A DNA stretch of 64,000 nt from Pocillopora verrucosa (GCF_036669915.1 NC_089314.1:28813592-28877591); one strand, 5' to 3'. Shown: positions 46,501 to 58,304, counted from the stretch's first letter. A program made the numbers and translations. The notes: generated by a model from the letters alone, not told the origin.

Positions 46501-49500
46501 GTATTATTTATTATCATTTTGTTGACCATTTTCTTTGAATTCCTTTTCTAGTTCAGAAAGCTAGTGCTAGCTAGTGTTTTCATAAGGCATACAGCAAAGA
46601 TTGTTTTGAAATCCAAGTAAAATTAATACACAGATGTCTTACTGCAGTTACCTAACCTTACTTCTACTACCTCCTTTATTTAGTGATTTTCCTTACTCTC
46701 TGATTTTAGGTTAAAGAATTTGGTATTGGATCAACTGATAATCTCCTAATTGATATTTTTCTTCGTTCTCATCTCATCACTTGTCTGCTTGATTTTTTAT
46801 TAACCCTTTAACTCTCATGAGTGACCAAGACAGAATTTCTCCTTAATGCATCAATACAATATCAACCAAATAAGTGATGAGAATAAAGGAAAATATCAAT
46901 TTGGGGATAATTAGTTGATCCAATACTAAATTCTCTGAACTAACATTATGAGAATTGTATGTTTAACAGTAAGGAGAATGACAAATTTGATCTGGGAGTT
47001 AAAGGGTTAATATTCATTGTAAGGACAAATTCTGTGTTAGTCGCTCATGGCAGTTGAAGTGTTAGTAGGGAAAGCATTCTTTTTAAAGAACAAAATGTAT
47101 TTGCTTCATCAGTGATGCAAAATGTTGAAGACTGTAGTAGAAAACTAAATATGGCATAACATGTATGGAGATTTTAATCTTTCTTTTATTGCAGTGTCAC
47201 CTGATGCATTTTGTTTTGTTTTCAGAGGAAATATTCCTGGCTCAAGAATAAACGATGGTGATGTTCTTTGTGATTATCTTCCACCAGTGCCAGCCCATGG
47301 GACAGGCTTTCATAGATTTGTTTTCTCTCTGCTCAAACAAACTGGCAAATTGGATTTAAGAAGTCATGTCTGTATAGATGGAAGGTATGATTAACCCAGT
47401 TTAGTCAGGTTGTTGAAAAAACATAACAGGAAATGGTGACATGAAGCTTCTCCTTGGGAGTCATGTTTCAGAAGCCCCATTGTAACTTTTGACCTTTGAT
47501 AGTTAGAATGCATCATTGGTTTTTTTTTTTGGTCAAAAAAAATTTACTTGTACATGTGCATCTAGACCAATTGAAAAGATAGATTTGAATAGGCAGTGAT
47601 TGTTTCTTTAAAGTTATGGATGCCTTCTGAAAAGGTTAGCAGAGGTACCACTCTTAATCCTTGACTGTAAGGCTTAAGAGTGGTACAAGGTTTAACCCTC
47701 TGCCCCCTAAGAGTGACTAACATCAATATCTGTAATTTCTCGTCACACCATCACCCCTGAATCACACATCAAAGTGGTGAGAAAAAAGGAAATGATCAAT
47801 AAGCAAAGAAGCTCTTGATTGGTAAACAAATTCTCCTCGTCAGGAACCTTAGGAAATGTACAGAGAACAGTATGGAGAATACCTATACTGATGTTGGGGT
47901 GTAGAGAATTAACAGTGTATGGTTCACTCTACAAAGATTGACATGGGTGGAAAACTAGCCCTTTATGTAAAACCCCTTTTCCAGGGCCCTTGCTCTTGGG
48001 ACTGATTACTCTGTCATTAATTTGTTAAATACTTTGTAGTCTTTTCTGTCAACACTTTCTGTCATCCAGCTTTTCAGTATGGATTTAAAAATTTGGAAAA
48101 GTTTCCAACACAAGATCAGACTGCAAAATCTGCTGCTTTTTCTCTAATTCATTTGTATATCAGAGTTAATGAACAAGTGTGATACATTATTTTCAAATGT
48201 CATTAAGTATTGTATATTCTAAAAGTATGATTTTCAATTTTCAATTTTCAACAGAGATATATCCAGTCGCACATTTTCTACAGCAAAGTTTATATCTGAT
48301 CATAACAACAACTTGACTCCAGCTGGACTGTGTTTCTTCCAAGCTACCTGGGATGAGAGTGTTACTCAAACATATATGGAAAATTTAGGTATGGTGTCTT
48401 TTTTAGTATTTATTGAATGTAGAATTTACTTAGTATACAAGGTGTGCATGTTGACAAACTTAAGTCATGTTGACTTAAAAGGGATATCAACTCCTATCAT
48501 CAAACATTTTAGCTTGTGCATGATTTGTCTAAAGGCATGATTTGACAGAACATTCCCCTCTAAAACCGGGTGATATTTGGGGATATCACCTAAGTGATAT
48601 TCCCCAATTTTCAAACCTTACATCCACTATGACAAATCTTCATTTACGATTTAATTTAACCCTTTAACTCCCAAGATCTCAATAGTAACTTTCCTTACTG
48701 TCTGCCATAAAGTTCTTGTGATGTTAGTTTAGAGATTTGGTATTGGATCAACTTATAATCTCCTAATTGATATTTTTCTCTATTCTCATCACTTGTCTGC
48801 TTGATATTGTATTGATATTGTAAGGAGAAATTCTTTCTTGGTCAGTCATGGGAGTTAAAGGGTTGAGATGGGAGAGCAGGAAGCATTTTGTGGTTGTTAC
48901 AGAGGAAGGAAATATTTAATTGTTCATAAGGTTGTACCAGAGAACATTAAAAAGAAAACATCTCACACAGCATGGGAAGCTTTTTGTTAACATTTTTTCA
49001 TACGCATTGCAATACATTTGAAGGACAATAAACACAATAGCCTCAATTTTGTGCAAAAATATTCTTGTATATTTATCCTTGGACATAATCTGTTCCTCCA
49101 AGCTCACAGTTTTTCTTGAGCTTCTAGAGGAACTGTTCACAATGCATAACAGATAATGTCTGTGGACAAATATCCATGCATATTTTGGCACAGAAAAGAG
49201 GCTATTTTTTATTTACTGTAACCAGTCTTTTAAATAAAAACTTTGAATGTCTTAGCAGTCAGCAGACCTTTTACATTTGAGAGTGATAATTATTATTATG
49301 CTAGTGTGCCCATGTAGTCTCCATCTGTAAGGGTGTTTAACATGTCTATGCATTTTAGTGTCAAGATAGCAGGGCTAAGTGGAAGCCTAGTTTATGCAGA
49401 CCTTGACTTTGTGTAGTTCTATAAAAACCCCAAAACAAGGTCGCTTTCAAACCATCATCACTCAAAAATCAATCAAGGATCCAATTAAATAAGTGGTAAC

Positions 49501-50206
49501 AAACCCCGCTGTTTGTTTGTTTGTTTGTTTTTGTGCTTTTTTGTTTTGAGCAAAGATACCTGTCATCCAAATGAACAAAGATAGCAATCCCAATATGTAT
49601 AATGTATGACTTGAGTGGCTCCTCTTGCCTGCTTAAAAAGCCAGTCATCTTCATGTATGCCACTTGTAGAGCCATGAGTGGGTAGCCTGTAAGCAGGTTC
49701 TTATTCTTATCACTGGAAGTTGTGAATTTGGGGAGAGGTTTGCAAGGGTGTGGCACCATGTAAGACCCTTTAAAGACCTCTCATTGGCTCACATTGCTCA
49801 AGGCCAATGATAATGTGTTAAAAATGAGGGCCAGCTTGAAAGTCTTAAATAGGGTGTAAATTGGTGTCTGTGTCTCAGACTGACTGTTATTTGGGTGTTG
49901 TATATGAATCTCATTAGATTCCAGCTGAACTCAGAGGTGTACATGAATAAACACAAATCCTGAGTTTAAGAGAAAATCTTATATCTGGTGCATAGTTTTG
50001 TTTTTGATGTACTGTTTTTTTGCTCTCATTCTTATCATAATTATTGTCATAATTATTTTGATGATTATGGCTATTGATCCAGGGATCAAATCCATTTTTC
50101 AGGTATGACAGAACCTGTGTTTAAGCCTAAAGAATTCTTAACACCTGAACAAATCAGGAAAATTGTTATCAGAGAAGTGTCTGAGAAGAAATACAGGAAT
50201 ATGTGA
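43599..50206 (+). CDS. MRPL38: Mitochondrial large ribosomal subunit protein mL38 (MRPL38)
   Basis: Eight exons: 43599-43722, 44223-44348, 44603-44799, 45279-45351, 46407-46452, 47226-47384, 48255-48388, 50103-50206. All sites are GT-AG; phases sum to 963 bases, 320 residues. The N terminus (MAANMARRTSQCIFRSSRK) is basic and Ser/Arg-rich like a mitochondrial import signal. Family marks include IPLEAVQKEW, LAKHYGIFKHIF, the PEBP-fold signature FLHWMVGNIPGSRINDGDV, YLPPVPAHGTGFHRFVF, and LTPAGLCFFQATWDESVT near the C terminus. It is shorter than human MRPL38 (380 residues), mainly at both ends. It forms part of the mitoribosome central protuberance. Introns carry several MITEs. The ATG at 43599 has a good context (CATCATGGC). 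Confidence 0.95.
43947..44169 (+). mobile_element. Family B miniature element, eroded ends, in MRPL38 intron 1
   Basis: CACTCCTAAGATCTCGGTGG, AATTTGGTAGAAGGTCAACT and the CTGCTTGATATTGTAAAGAG box. It contains a 30-bp-scale internal tandem duplication (TTCTTAATTTCTCATCACC repeated). A G-rich run (about 43897-43914) lies just upstream. Confidence 0.7.
45611..45825 (+). mobile_element. Family A miniature element (well preserved), MRPL38 intron
   Basis: Ends AACCCTTTGAACCCTAAGAG and TTAGGATGTTAAGGGTT. Contains AGAGTGACCAGCATCC, GTCATGAGAATAAAGGAAAT and CTCCTTGTTAGCACCTTAGG. It gives the single-copy layout against which the 82-bp arrays can be understood. Confidence 0.85.
45855..46137 (+). repeat. 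142-bp tandem duplication in an MRPL38 intron
   Basis: Units 45855-45996 and 45997-46137 differ at only a few positions. Each ends GAGCCTGTAGAGCGAGTGCT followed by ATTTGCAGTCTGAA. A diverged relative, GAGCCTGTAGCGCGAGCGCA, occurs near 34040 in a DSL-gene intron, so the unit belongs to a dispersed element. Confidence 0.88.
46690..47065 (+). mobile_element. Family B element interrupted by a second, inverted family B element (46800-47010)
   Basis: The outer copy carries TTGGTATTGGATCAACTGAT and CTGCTTGATTTTTTAT, then breaks. The inner copy is flanked by TTAACCCTTTAACTC and GTTAAAGGGTTAA and is family B in reverse. The outer copy resumes with TATTCATTGTAAGGACAAAT. The bases at the junction (TTA/TAA) suggest a 2-3 bp target. 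Confidence 0.8.
47694..47912 (+). mobile_element. Family A miniature element in MRPL38 intron
   Basis: AACCCTCTGCCCCCTAAGAG start, CACCCCTGAATCACACATC, TCTCCTCGTCAGGAACC and AGTATGGAGAATACC boxes, degenerate right end. Just upstream, TACCACTCTTAA and TTAAGAGTGGTA form a small hairpin. Confidence 0.8.
48657..48866 (+). mobile_element. Family B miniature element in MRPL38 intron
   Basis: Ends TTAACCCTTTAACTCCCAAG and GGGAGTTAAAGGGTT are inverted. It contains TTGGATCAACTTATAATCTC and GATATTGTATTGATATTGTA, matching 41053-41263. Confidence 0.87.
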
Positions 50207-50294
50207 AATCATTTACAAGGCTGGTGAATGATGACCACAACTTGTAAATATCATCTGTAATAAAAATGCTCTTCCTTCACACTGTTTCAATGTA

Positions 50295-50300
50295 AATAAA
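50295..50300 (+). promoter_or_regulatory. Polyadenylation signal, MRPL38
   Basis: AATAAA about 90 bases after the MRPL38 stop codon; another AATAAA lies at about 50261. Confidence 0.6.
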
Positions 50301-52515
50301 ACAATTCCTTAAACATTCTTACATGAAATTTGTATTTTGTTTGATCTTCATGCAGTTAAACTTATTTTTTCCTATACATCATATTTCTTGTAAATCCATC
50401 TAGAAAATTTGGAGATATATAGAGGATATTACACCATGGTCAGAAGATATTAATTTTATGTTGGAGTGACTAGAACAATGTCTTGCAAGTGAGAGCAACA
50501 AACAAGTGAGATATTGTTCTTGCCTCAAGAACATAAACTTTATATCTTCAAGCTAACATTTAATATACTCTATTTATTAATAAATATACATTATGATTAT
50601 AAAGATTGCTTGTATTTTCACGAGTGTATCATCCTCTATTTCTCTTGTCTCTTGTCTTGTTGCATTTTTTGAGAGAATCTCAGATTGTTGTTACGGTGTA
50701 TTTAAACTGAGAGAAAGAATACTATACTGCTACAAACTCAACTACTTAATTAAACCACAAAACATAAGATAATTCTTATTTAGAAGTGACTCCTGGAGGC
50801 CCTACAATAATCATCCTTTTAAGACTTACTTAAACTCACTAAAGACTCTTAAGTCAGCTAAAAACATTCTCATCCATATAATAAAGCATGTCAATTTTGT
50901 TTCATTTGATATGTACCAATTCTTGTAAATTTTTCTGGTCAGTTTGTTGATGCACAAGGTGTACTAAATAATCAGACTGTATGTATTTATGTTTGATTAC
51001 TTTGTGTCAAAAATATTTATACAGATGAGCTAGGTATACCCCACAACATCTAAACCAATGGAAAGTTATCCGAGTAGAGTTCACTTTAGTTTGATCCTCA
51101 TGTCTGTGTTTTCTATCTCAGCATTCCAATTTGACTGATAACTTGTACCTTGGCATTGATAATTCATGTTGTTATATACCAACTCAGTAAACTTTCACTC
51201 AACAAAACAAGCACTGTGATTGGTTAATTCTTGATCATGTGCCCCTTGATCAAATTCAAATGTATCCCAACAGTGATACAATTGCACAGTGGTTGCATGT
51301 GAGCTGAATACAACAGCATGTTTTTACCATATGATTGTTTAAGGGAAAGTCTAAATATACAACAAAGCACTAACTGTATGGTCCCTTGGGAAACTTGTTA
51401 GTTTTGTTTTCCCTCAAGTCCTGATATTTCCCTTAAGTTTGTCTCTGGAAATGTCAGGACTCTTGGGAAAACAAAACTAACTGTTTCCCTCAGAACCATA
51501 CTTCAAACTTCTGCAAACTCAGAGGGAATTATCTTTTTTAGCAGATTGTTTAAAAAATATCATACAATAATAATTAATGAATTTGGTATGTACGTAATAT
51601 CATGAACTATCAAACCTCATGTCTGTGTTATCTGCCTTTGGCTTTGGCAGATAACTGAGACCTTGACATTGATAATTCATGATGTCATGCCCAACCTCAT
51701 CCAATAATTGCTATGGAGAATGAAAAATATCAGTAATCATATAATGTTTTTTTCACAGACTGTGTCCCTAATTTCTTCCTAGCCAGAGGCATTATCTGGA
51801 AATATACCATGTTAAATCACCAGATGAGAAATGATTTCAAAAATAATGATTGACAAAATGCAACACTGTGTGATAACTTAAAAATATTTTAATATTGCTC
51901 CAAATAACTTTAGCTACCTGGAATGATTTAATTCATTAGGTTTTTGCCAATAATACAGTTACATGTCAGTGCATGTGTTGTGCCAATCAATTCAAAGCTT
52001 CAGCATACCCCAAACAACCCATGACCATTTGACCATTGTCCATACCTGGATGGGGAATTTGAACCAGAAGGGTCAAGTGTTTTCAGTGGAATGGAAATGG
52101 AGTGGAATGGAGTCTGAGGTGTTTAAAGGTAACTGGTAGGTGATAGTTCAATTTCACATTGAAATGGCTTAGAAAAAAAGATCTTGGGTTTTAAAGCTCA
52201 GTCAATGTGTTACAGAATATAATTTTTACACAATCCATATCCTCAAAAGTTCAAATGCCCAAAGGGTGCCTGATGGGGGGAGGGAGGGAAGTTAAAGCTT
52301 CAAATTGGTTGACGCATAATATGCAAGTTACCTGTTAAATCCATGCACATGGAGTTTTCTGTAGATTACATCTAAGGTGACTGTTCGACTGTTCGTCTGT
52401 TCTTCAAATCAACTAAAATGATTCTATTTGAATATCACATTGTAGCCTGAATTCTCTAGTCGTAGCACTAATTATAGAGTAATTTCAGTCCTCAACCTGT
52501 TTAGTTGACTATCAT
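50301..52515. other. Intergenic between MRPL38 and the WD40 gene; hairpin repeats
   Basis: No gene seen. Two palindromic patches occur: GTTTTCCCTCAAGTCCTGAT mirrored near 51460-51495, and TATCTGCC with GGCAGATA near 51630-51655. These look like fold-back MITE remnants. AACTGTTTCCCT also occurs near 34700. Confidence 0.55.
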
Positions 52516-53892
52516 TCATTTGTAGTTGTTTAAGAGGTAATTTTTGATACCATTGGGTACTGGAAGTGAATTGATTTTATTTCCTGGCACACTGTGCAAG
52601 ATCACCACTCTGCACAAATGTTGCAAGTCAAATCTCATGGGCATGGCCCAAACTCGAACCATACTATCACTGTAACCAGCTGCTACATACTGTTGGGATT
52701 TAGAAAAAGCAATGGAGTAAACAATGGTATTTTGAATCCTGAGACCAAAAGGGCTAGGTTCTTTTATGCATTCTAATAAAAACAGTGAATCCAGAGTTTC
52801 AGCCCCAAGCATAATAATATTGGCATCTGACGTTCCAACAGCAATCATCTTCCCGTCAGGAGAATACTGACAGCAGTGCAACAGTCGGGAAAATGATACT
52901 TTACGTTCTTTCTCCCGCGCATAGCGCAGTTCTCCAGCATGGGCACTTGAATGAACTTCAACCTTGTTCCAGATTTCCACGCGACCGTCCTGCATACAAC
53001 ACGCAAGCACCTCGAATCTCCACGCAGGATTAAAAATACTCCAGCACACATTTCCTCGGCATCTTCTCCTTAAAACGGTCACGACATCCAGATTTTTGCT
53101 GCGTAAGATACACAGTTGTTCTTTGGAAGTCGAGACAGCGAGGTACTGACCATCCGGAGAAAATTCACAACGGGTAACGAAGCCACAGAAGTCTGTTATA
53201 TCGCGTAAAACAACTCTCGCCTCGATCTGCATGGACTTCACGTTCCACAATCGCAACTCGTTGGTCTCCCTCATACTGTGAAAATCAAGAGAAGCAGCGC
53301 TAACAATGTGACGAGCATCTGGTGAAAACTTACAGCAAAGTGTTTGACCAGTCATTCCATTGCAACAAGGTTGAAATTTATCCACTCGCTCTGCGATTTC
53401 AGCATAAGAACTTCGGTTTCGTTTGACAAGCGCGACTTCTCCTTGTCCAGAATTAGTAATGAAAGATACAAGATTGCCGTCGGATGAGATGTCACACTCT
53501 TGCGAGTGGTAAGTGAGGAGTTCCCTTTTGCAGGACCCTGAGTTGATGTCAAATTCTCTTAAATGGCCACATCCGATATCAGGGGTAAACGGTCCACAAG
53601 GAATCGGTGTAGTTGACGTCAAAAGCAGAGCTTCGTCGTCTGGCGAAAAAACACAACAGTGAACCTCTTCGTGAAACCTTCTGGGTTGTTCATCTTCTTC
53701 ATCTTCGTCTTCTAGGTTTCTTACAGAACCCCGATAATGATGCAACTCAGCAACGATTCGGGGAAAATTAGAGTATACAACGCTTGTATTTCCCTCGACT
53801 GATCTCCTCAACGGCCGCACCGGTTGATTAGGATATACGGCAGGTGTCGGTTTATCGATCTTCTTTCGTGACTTCGTCAGCTTGTTACCCAT
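52516..53892 (-). CDS. WD40-repeat / SOCS-box protein (single exon)
   Basis: 458 residues, intronless. It starts MGNKLTKSRKK, a Gly2 plus Thr/Ser context suited to N-myristoylation followed by a basic patch, suggesting membrane tethering. An acidic stretch (EDEDEEDE, about residues 61-68) precedes about seven WD40 blades with recurring FSPD motifs (FSPDDEALLL, FSPDARHIVS, FSPDGQYLAV, YSPDGKMIAV) and WD-type ends (LRLWNV, VEIWN, VRVWAM). The last 38 residues, LQHLCRVVILHSV to LPVPNGIKNYLL, match the SOCS box, which binds Elongin B/C and Cullin-5. This is the layout of WSB-type substrate receptors of ubiquitin ligases; the substrate is unknown. Direct orthology to WSB1 or WSB2 is not claimed. 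Confidence 0.9.
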   Translation of the reverse strand: MGNKLTKSRKKIDKPTPAVYPNQPVRPLRRSVEGNTSVVYSNFPRIVAELHHYRGSVRNLEDEDEEDEQPRRFHEEVHCCVFSPDDEALLLTSTTPIPCGPFTPDIGCGHLREFDINSGSCKRELLTYHSQECDISSDGNLVSFITNSGQGEVALVKRNRSSYAEIAERVDKFQPCCNGMTGQTLCCKFSPDARHIVSAASLDFHSMRETNELRLWNVKSMQIEARVVLRDITDFCGFVTRCEFSPDGQYLAVSTSKEQLCILRSKNLDVVTVLRRRCRGNVCWSIFNPAWRFEVLACCMQDGRVEIWNKVEVHSSAHAGELRYAREKERKVSFSRLLHCCQYSPDGKMIAVGTSDANIIMLGAETLDSLFLLECIKEPSPFGLRIQNTIVYSIAFSKSQQYVAAGYSDSMVRVWAMPMRFDLQHLCRVVILHSVPGNKINSLPVPNGIKNYLLNNYK

Positions 53893-55029
53893 TTTGATAT
53901 CAGCCAGGAAACTTGAACGAAAACCTCTTATTTTCAGAGTGCGTAGCAGTGTCTTCCTTACTTTGAGAAGGCAAAGAAACGAAAACTTCCGTAGGCGAAG
54001 TTTGGCGAATCAGGTTGTGGCAACAGCTGCTGTACAACAGGGAAGAAGTTGGTGCTGTCAACAAAAACAGCCGATCGCTTCCATCGTAAACATGACAGTT
54101 TTCAAGGGTAATTCCGCTGTACATTAAAATCGATGTAAAGCGAGGGCACTCTTAGACAGGGATGTTGGGGTATAGTACATTATAGGTGTCTCATTTTTAT
54201 GAATTATCTGTTAAAGATATGGCCGGTCAAAAGTAAAAATTTGTTTTATCCATTTTGAAATAACTGGTGATTGCATCCTTGCAAACTGATTGTCTCTCAT
54301 CTGTGCAATTTAATCACGAATCGCACCATTTAATGCTCTCTTCTCCCAGCCAAGCTGAAAGATTTACTGAGACTTAACAACCTATCAGATTGCAAGCCCT
54401 ATTAATTTGATTAAAGTAACTAATCAAATTTCAGGAAAATAAAAGACAACTTTGGTTAAGTCTAGTTATGAGCAACACTATCAGTCTACTTATGTCAACT
54501 CTTATTTATATTACTCTCTGAGGCCCAGTTGTTCGAAGGCCAATTACACCTGTAATGCCAACACAGTTAAATTTTAATCCAGATTTCTTTATTTTTTTGT
54601 TCAAAGCCTTTGTCTGTTATTTTACCTCCCTTCTTTTAAGAGCATCCATGCTGAATTTTCTTTTAAAGCTGTCAGATCTAAAATAAAATTTTTACACCAA
54701 CAGTGGGTTAACTTAACCCACCTTTGAACAACTTGGCCCACTTTAACTGGGTAGCAAAATGAACAGAATTAGTTTTTAAAAAATTGTGGTGAGCTTGAGG
54801 CCCACAGTACTTCTACCCAACTGCCCTTCAGCAGGGTCTCTCCATTTTAGGTAGAAAACTTAATGGAGCAACAAATAATATTCTTTAGAGTCCAAGTTGA
54901 TTGATTGCCAGTGTGCCACAGCCTGGCAGCTGGACAGCTGTTTCCACCTGGTTATTTCTTATCAGCATTTTGGTGTGACCACAAGAAATGCAACAACCAA
55001 TAGCAGTGCTGCTGTCCAAAGCTTGAATA

Positions 55030-55147
55030 AGCTACATGAAACACGTAGGAAGCATAATTTTCAATCCAATTTACATGAAACATGTGGGAAGCATAATTTT
55101 CTACCCAATTTACATGAAACATGTGGGAGGATAATTTTCTTCCCCAT
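55030..55147 (+). repeat. 39-bp tandem repeat, three units
   Basis: The unit is TTACATGAAACATGTGGGAA plus GCATAATTTTCTACCCAAT; the third unit has a one-base indel pattern. It translates as 13-residue repeats in one frame, but there is no gene context. Confidence 0.85.
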
Positions 55148-55549
55148 ATTTGACTTGTTTCATCATCACTCAAATTTCTATTCTGAGTTTTTTAAAACTA
55201 TTTTTGTCCAAAGAATGGAAAATTCAAAATATAAACATTATCTATCTTAGTTAACCTAGACAATAATTTGAGAAGATATTGATTGTGAGTATCAGTGAAC
55301 TGAGTTGTTTAATTTTTGGTGAATATCACTATATTTAGGTTGGTAGAATTTGCTTTTTAAAACCCTATCAAAGTAAGGGTGAGTAGAATACCTTTTTGCT
55401 TAAATTTACAATTTACTGTTACTACTCTATCTCAAATTGCATATATACTTAAGCTGTGGGTTCTAAAGTTCACCCAGAACAAAGTTGAGAATTTTTCTTG
55501 CATGTTTTGAGATAGAATAAGAAAAATGGTAAGTTTGAGCTTGGTGACG

Positions 55550-55790
55550 ACATGGAGAAAGATGCTTTTTTTTTGTCATGTCACAAGCATGGGACAAAGA
55601 AAAATTCTGATTACATACATGAACTTCATTATGGGCCTTGCTCACCAGAGTCTCTATGGCTCAGTGATAGAGCATCCAAACTGCAGAGCTCAAAGGTCTG
55701 AAGTTCAAATCCTCATGGGGAAATAGAATTTTTCTTTTCCCTTTGTCCCAAACACTTGTGACAAGACCAAAAACGTTTTCCTCTACTTCT
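55550..55790 (+). mobile_element. tRNA-headed short element (SINE or fold-back)
   Basis: Contains an A-box-like GGCTCAGTGATAGAGCATC at about 55658 and a B-box-like GAAGTTCAAATCC at about 55702, spaced as in tRNA promoters. The outer ends are inverted (GTCACAAGCATGGGACAAAG against CTTTGTCCCAAACACTTGTGAC), so the unit can fold back. A related copy is at 55880-56040. Confidence 0.65.
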
Positions 55791-55879
55791 TTACCAAGCT
55801 CAAAACTTACCAACATTCCTATTGTTAACAAACATGGCACAATCGACATCACTGATCCTAGCAGTATGGAAGATGCATG

Positions 55880-56040
55880 TCATACATGAAGTTTGTAATG
55901 GGCCTCGCTCACCATAGAGTCTCTGCGACTCAGTGGTAAAGCATCTGGGTGAGGAATCCCAAGGTGCAAGGTTTGATTCTTCATAGGAACTCTGATGTTT
56001 CTTTGTCCCACACTTGTGATAAATGAAAAACATCTTTCTC
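55880..56040 (+). mobile_element. tRNA-headed short element, second copy
   Basis: Same order: GGGCCTCGCTCACC, A-box-like GACTCAGTGGTAAAGCATCT, B-box-like AGGTTTGATTCTTC, then the CTTTGTCCCACACTTGTGA tail. It is diverged from the neighbour but clearly the same family. Confidence 0.65.
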
Positions 56041-57141
56041 TTTCTTACATGTATCCAACATGAAAAATAATTTGAAAAGGTATTTGGGGTGGGGGTGGGT
56101 TAGGGTACAGATACATTTCTGTATCAGAGAAATAAAAAACATTAAGATAACTGTGACTTGTACTGAAGGACTCTACCCCTAAGATATAAAATGGTGCATC
56201 CTGAAGACTCATTCATTTGTAGCAATGAGATTTTATCATCAGCAAATTTTGAATTTTCCTCGTAGTCTTGTTGAGAGAAAATAATGTGACTTGCAGGTGC
56301 ACATTAATAACTCCATATAGTTCAGGGTTGTATAAAAGGGCTGGAAGCTGGGTACATTCCCTGGCTGCTTAGCAAGGTTTCACCAGCTTCTCTCATAGAA
56401 AGTCATGTCTACTTTTTAAAAAACTCCCTCTAATTAAAACCAAGAAGACCCTGTAGTTGCCTCAAAATAAGGAGCTGAATTGTTGAAAGCACCATTGGCA
56501 CTAATCCAGAATTAACTGCTGTGGCACAGTCAAGAAACTTTCTTAGAGGACGTCAATCAGGGATTTCAATAAATCAGATTTAAAAATTCACCACATTATC
56601 ATGCCACTCTACCTGCCCCATGAATGACTTAACAACAAATCTTTTTCAAATAAAGGTTAAAGTTTTTCTTAATCTCATTGAAACATGTGTGGTAGTCTTA
56701 CACAGTAAATGACTCTATAAACAATGTTGACTAGGTTCAGTTGCAGACGGCACCAAAGTCTGAATCATATGGTCAAACTTTTTTTTCTGGACAGGACTAC
56801 CCAGGCCTCAAATTGTTTTTTTTTCCAGAAAAGAGGTCTCCTTGTCTCATAATATTGAAATATAAAACAATTATTTTACAACAATGATTTGCAATGCACA
56901 GCTACTTCAACTTCAACCACCCACTATTTCTGAACAATCACAATACAGCCTATCCTGAAGAGCACATTTATGGTTATGACATTTTTCATTGACTGAAATG
57001 GTGAATTGTTGTGTAGCAAGCTGAGATAAACTCCAAGTCCTCATCAATTAATCTGTACTGTGACTGATCTTGGGTGCCCAATTAAATTATTACTTAAACA
57101 ACAAAACTCTTTTTCCAAAATACTCATCATACAAAATGTAT

Positions 57142-57350
57142 TAACTCTTTAACCCTAACATCAGTAATCGTATTCTCTATACTGTTCTCTAGTTATTTCC
57201 TAAGATGCTGACAGAGAGAATTTGTTTAGTAATCAACAGCTTCTCTGGTTGATGTTCATATCCTTTACTCTTGTGATCTTACTATTTGATCCAGGGTAAT
57301 ATTGTGTCAGACCAATTACATGCTAGTCACTTTTAGGGACCACAGGGTAA
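57142..57350 (-). mobile_element. Family A miniature element, reverse orientation
   Basis: TTAACTCTTTAACCCTAACA start with complements of the GTATGGAGAATA-like and CACC-TTAGG-like boxes (CTATACTGTTCTCTAG, CCTAAGATGCTGACAGAG). The right end (TTTTAGGGACCACAGGGTAA) is eroded. Confidence 0.75.
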
Positions 57351-57400
57351 AACTTATGGAGAAGTCTAATAATTAAGTAAAATACCAGTTAAATTATAAT

Positions 57401-58304
57401 CTAATTGCTTTTTCCACTGTCTGGCTCTGAAAAAGTTCTATTTTTTATACTTGAAACTAAAGATGCTTTCCATTTTTCTTCTGGTACAACCTTGGCCCAC
57501 TCCGGTACAGCTGATGAGGGAAGACTAATTCCTGACATCACCTGTCTGATGAGATCTACTTGTTCTGAAACATCAAAGATCATAATACATCAAAACATTT
57601 TTGCTTTCATATGATTGGTCCAAAAATGTCATATGACTTTAAATACCCTACCTGAAAATTGGGAATATCAAGCAATATTCTAAAACATTTTCAAACAGTG
57701 CGTGCAAAAAATATTTTTATAAAAGGTGATTCAAGATGTGAGAGTTTTTCTCTTGCAACTGAAGAAATGAACTTGTTTATCAATTAAGCTTTATCATAGA
57801 GCCAAAAAAAGTTAAAATTCTCTGAGTTACACATTATTAAGAACATGAGGTTTCTTTCAAAAATTTTTTTGCCCTATATGCTGCAAAAAATTGATTTTTA
57901 AAAATAATGAACACCTTGGCCTTAAAGTGTTAATCAATACAAATATTCAACATCTGACTCCCTCTTGAATTTGAACTTTTGAAGAGTGGTTTGTTCTGAT
58001 TCCCGCCCTTCAGGTCAAAAATTGTGTTCACATGCCCCAACCAATTTTTTAATAAAAGGCAAAATCAGCAGCTGTGACTCTCTACTTTCTACTCCCTTGC
58101 AAAAGTAAGCTATTTACCATAAAAACCCCACATTTAAAGATATAATGCTTGTATGCTGCTGGAAAGACTTGACACTAGTTGTTCACATTGACACTAGCTC
58201 CTCACATTCCTCACCCATCAAATTCATCATAATCCCTAATCTACAATTACAATTGGTCTTTCTGCTTGCCTTGTTTCATTTCTGGCTCAGCACTTCTGTC
58301 AGCA

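Larger units (their letters stand above)
53893..57400. other. Promoter side of the WD40 gene and long non-coding stretch
   Basis: The WD40 gene's upstream DNA lies at 53893-54150; no TATA box is obvious. Beyond it are a 39-bp triplicate (55030-55147), two tRNA-headed elements (55550-55790 and 55880-56040) and a family A MITE (57142-57350). No gene is supported. Confidence 0.55.

Noticed and set aside
48313-48540. 75-codon plus-strand frame starting inside MRPL38 exon 7
   Set aside because: The first part is the real exon; the rest is intron read-through past the GTATGG donor at 48389.
53882-54127. Plus-strand frame divergent from the WD40 gene
   Set aside because: It overlaps the WD40 start and promoter DNA and has no domain or splice support.
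55640-55735. Possible functional tRNA gene
   Set aside because: A and B boxes are present but acceptor and anticodon stems do not pair convincingly; two diverged copies indicate a tRNA-derived repeat.
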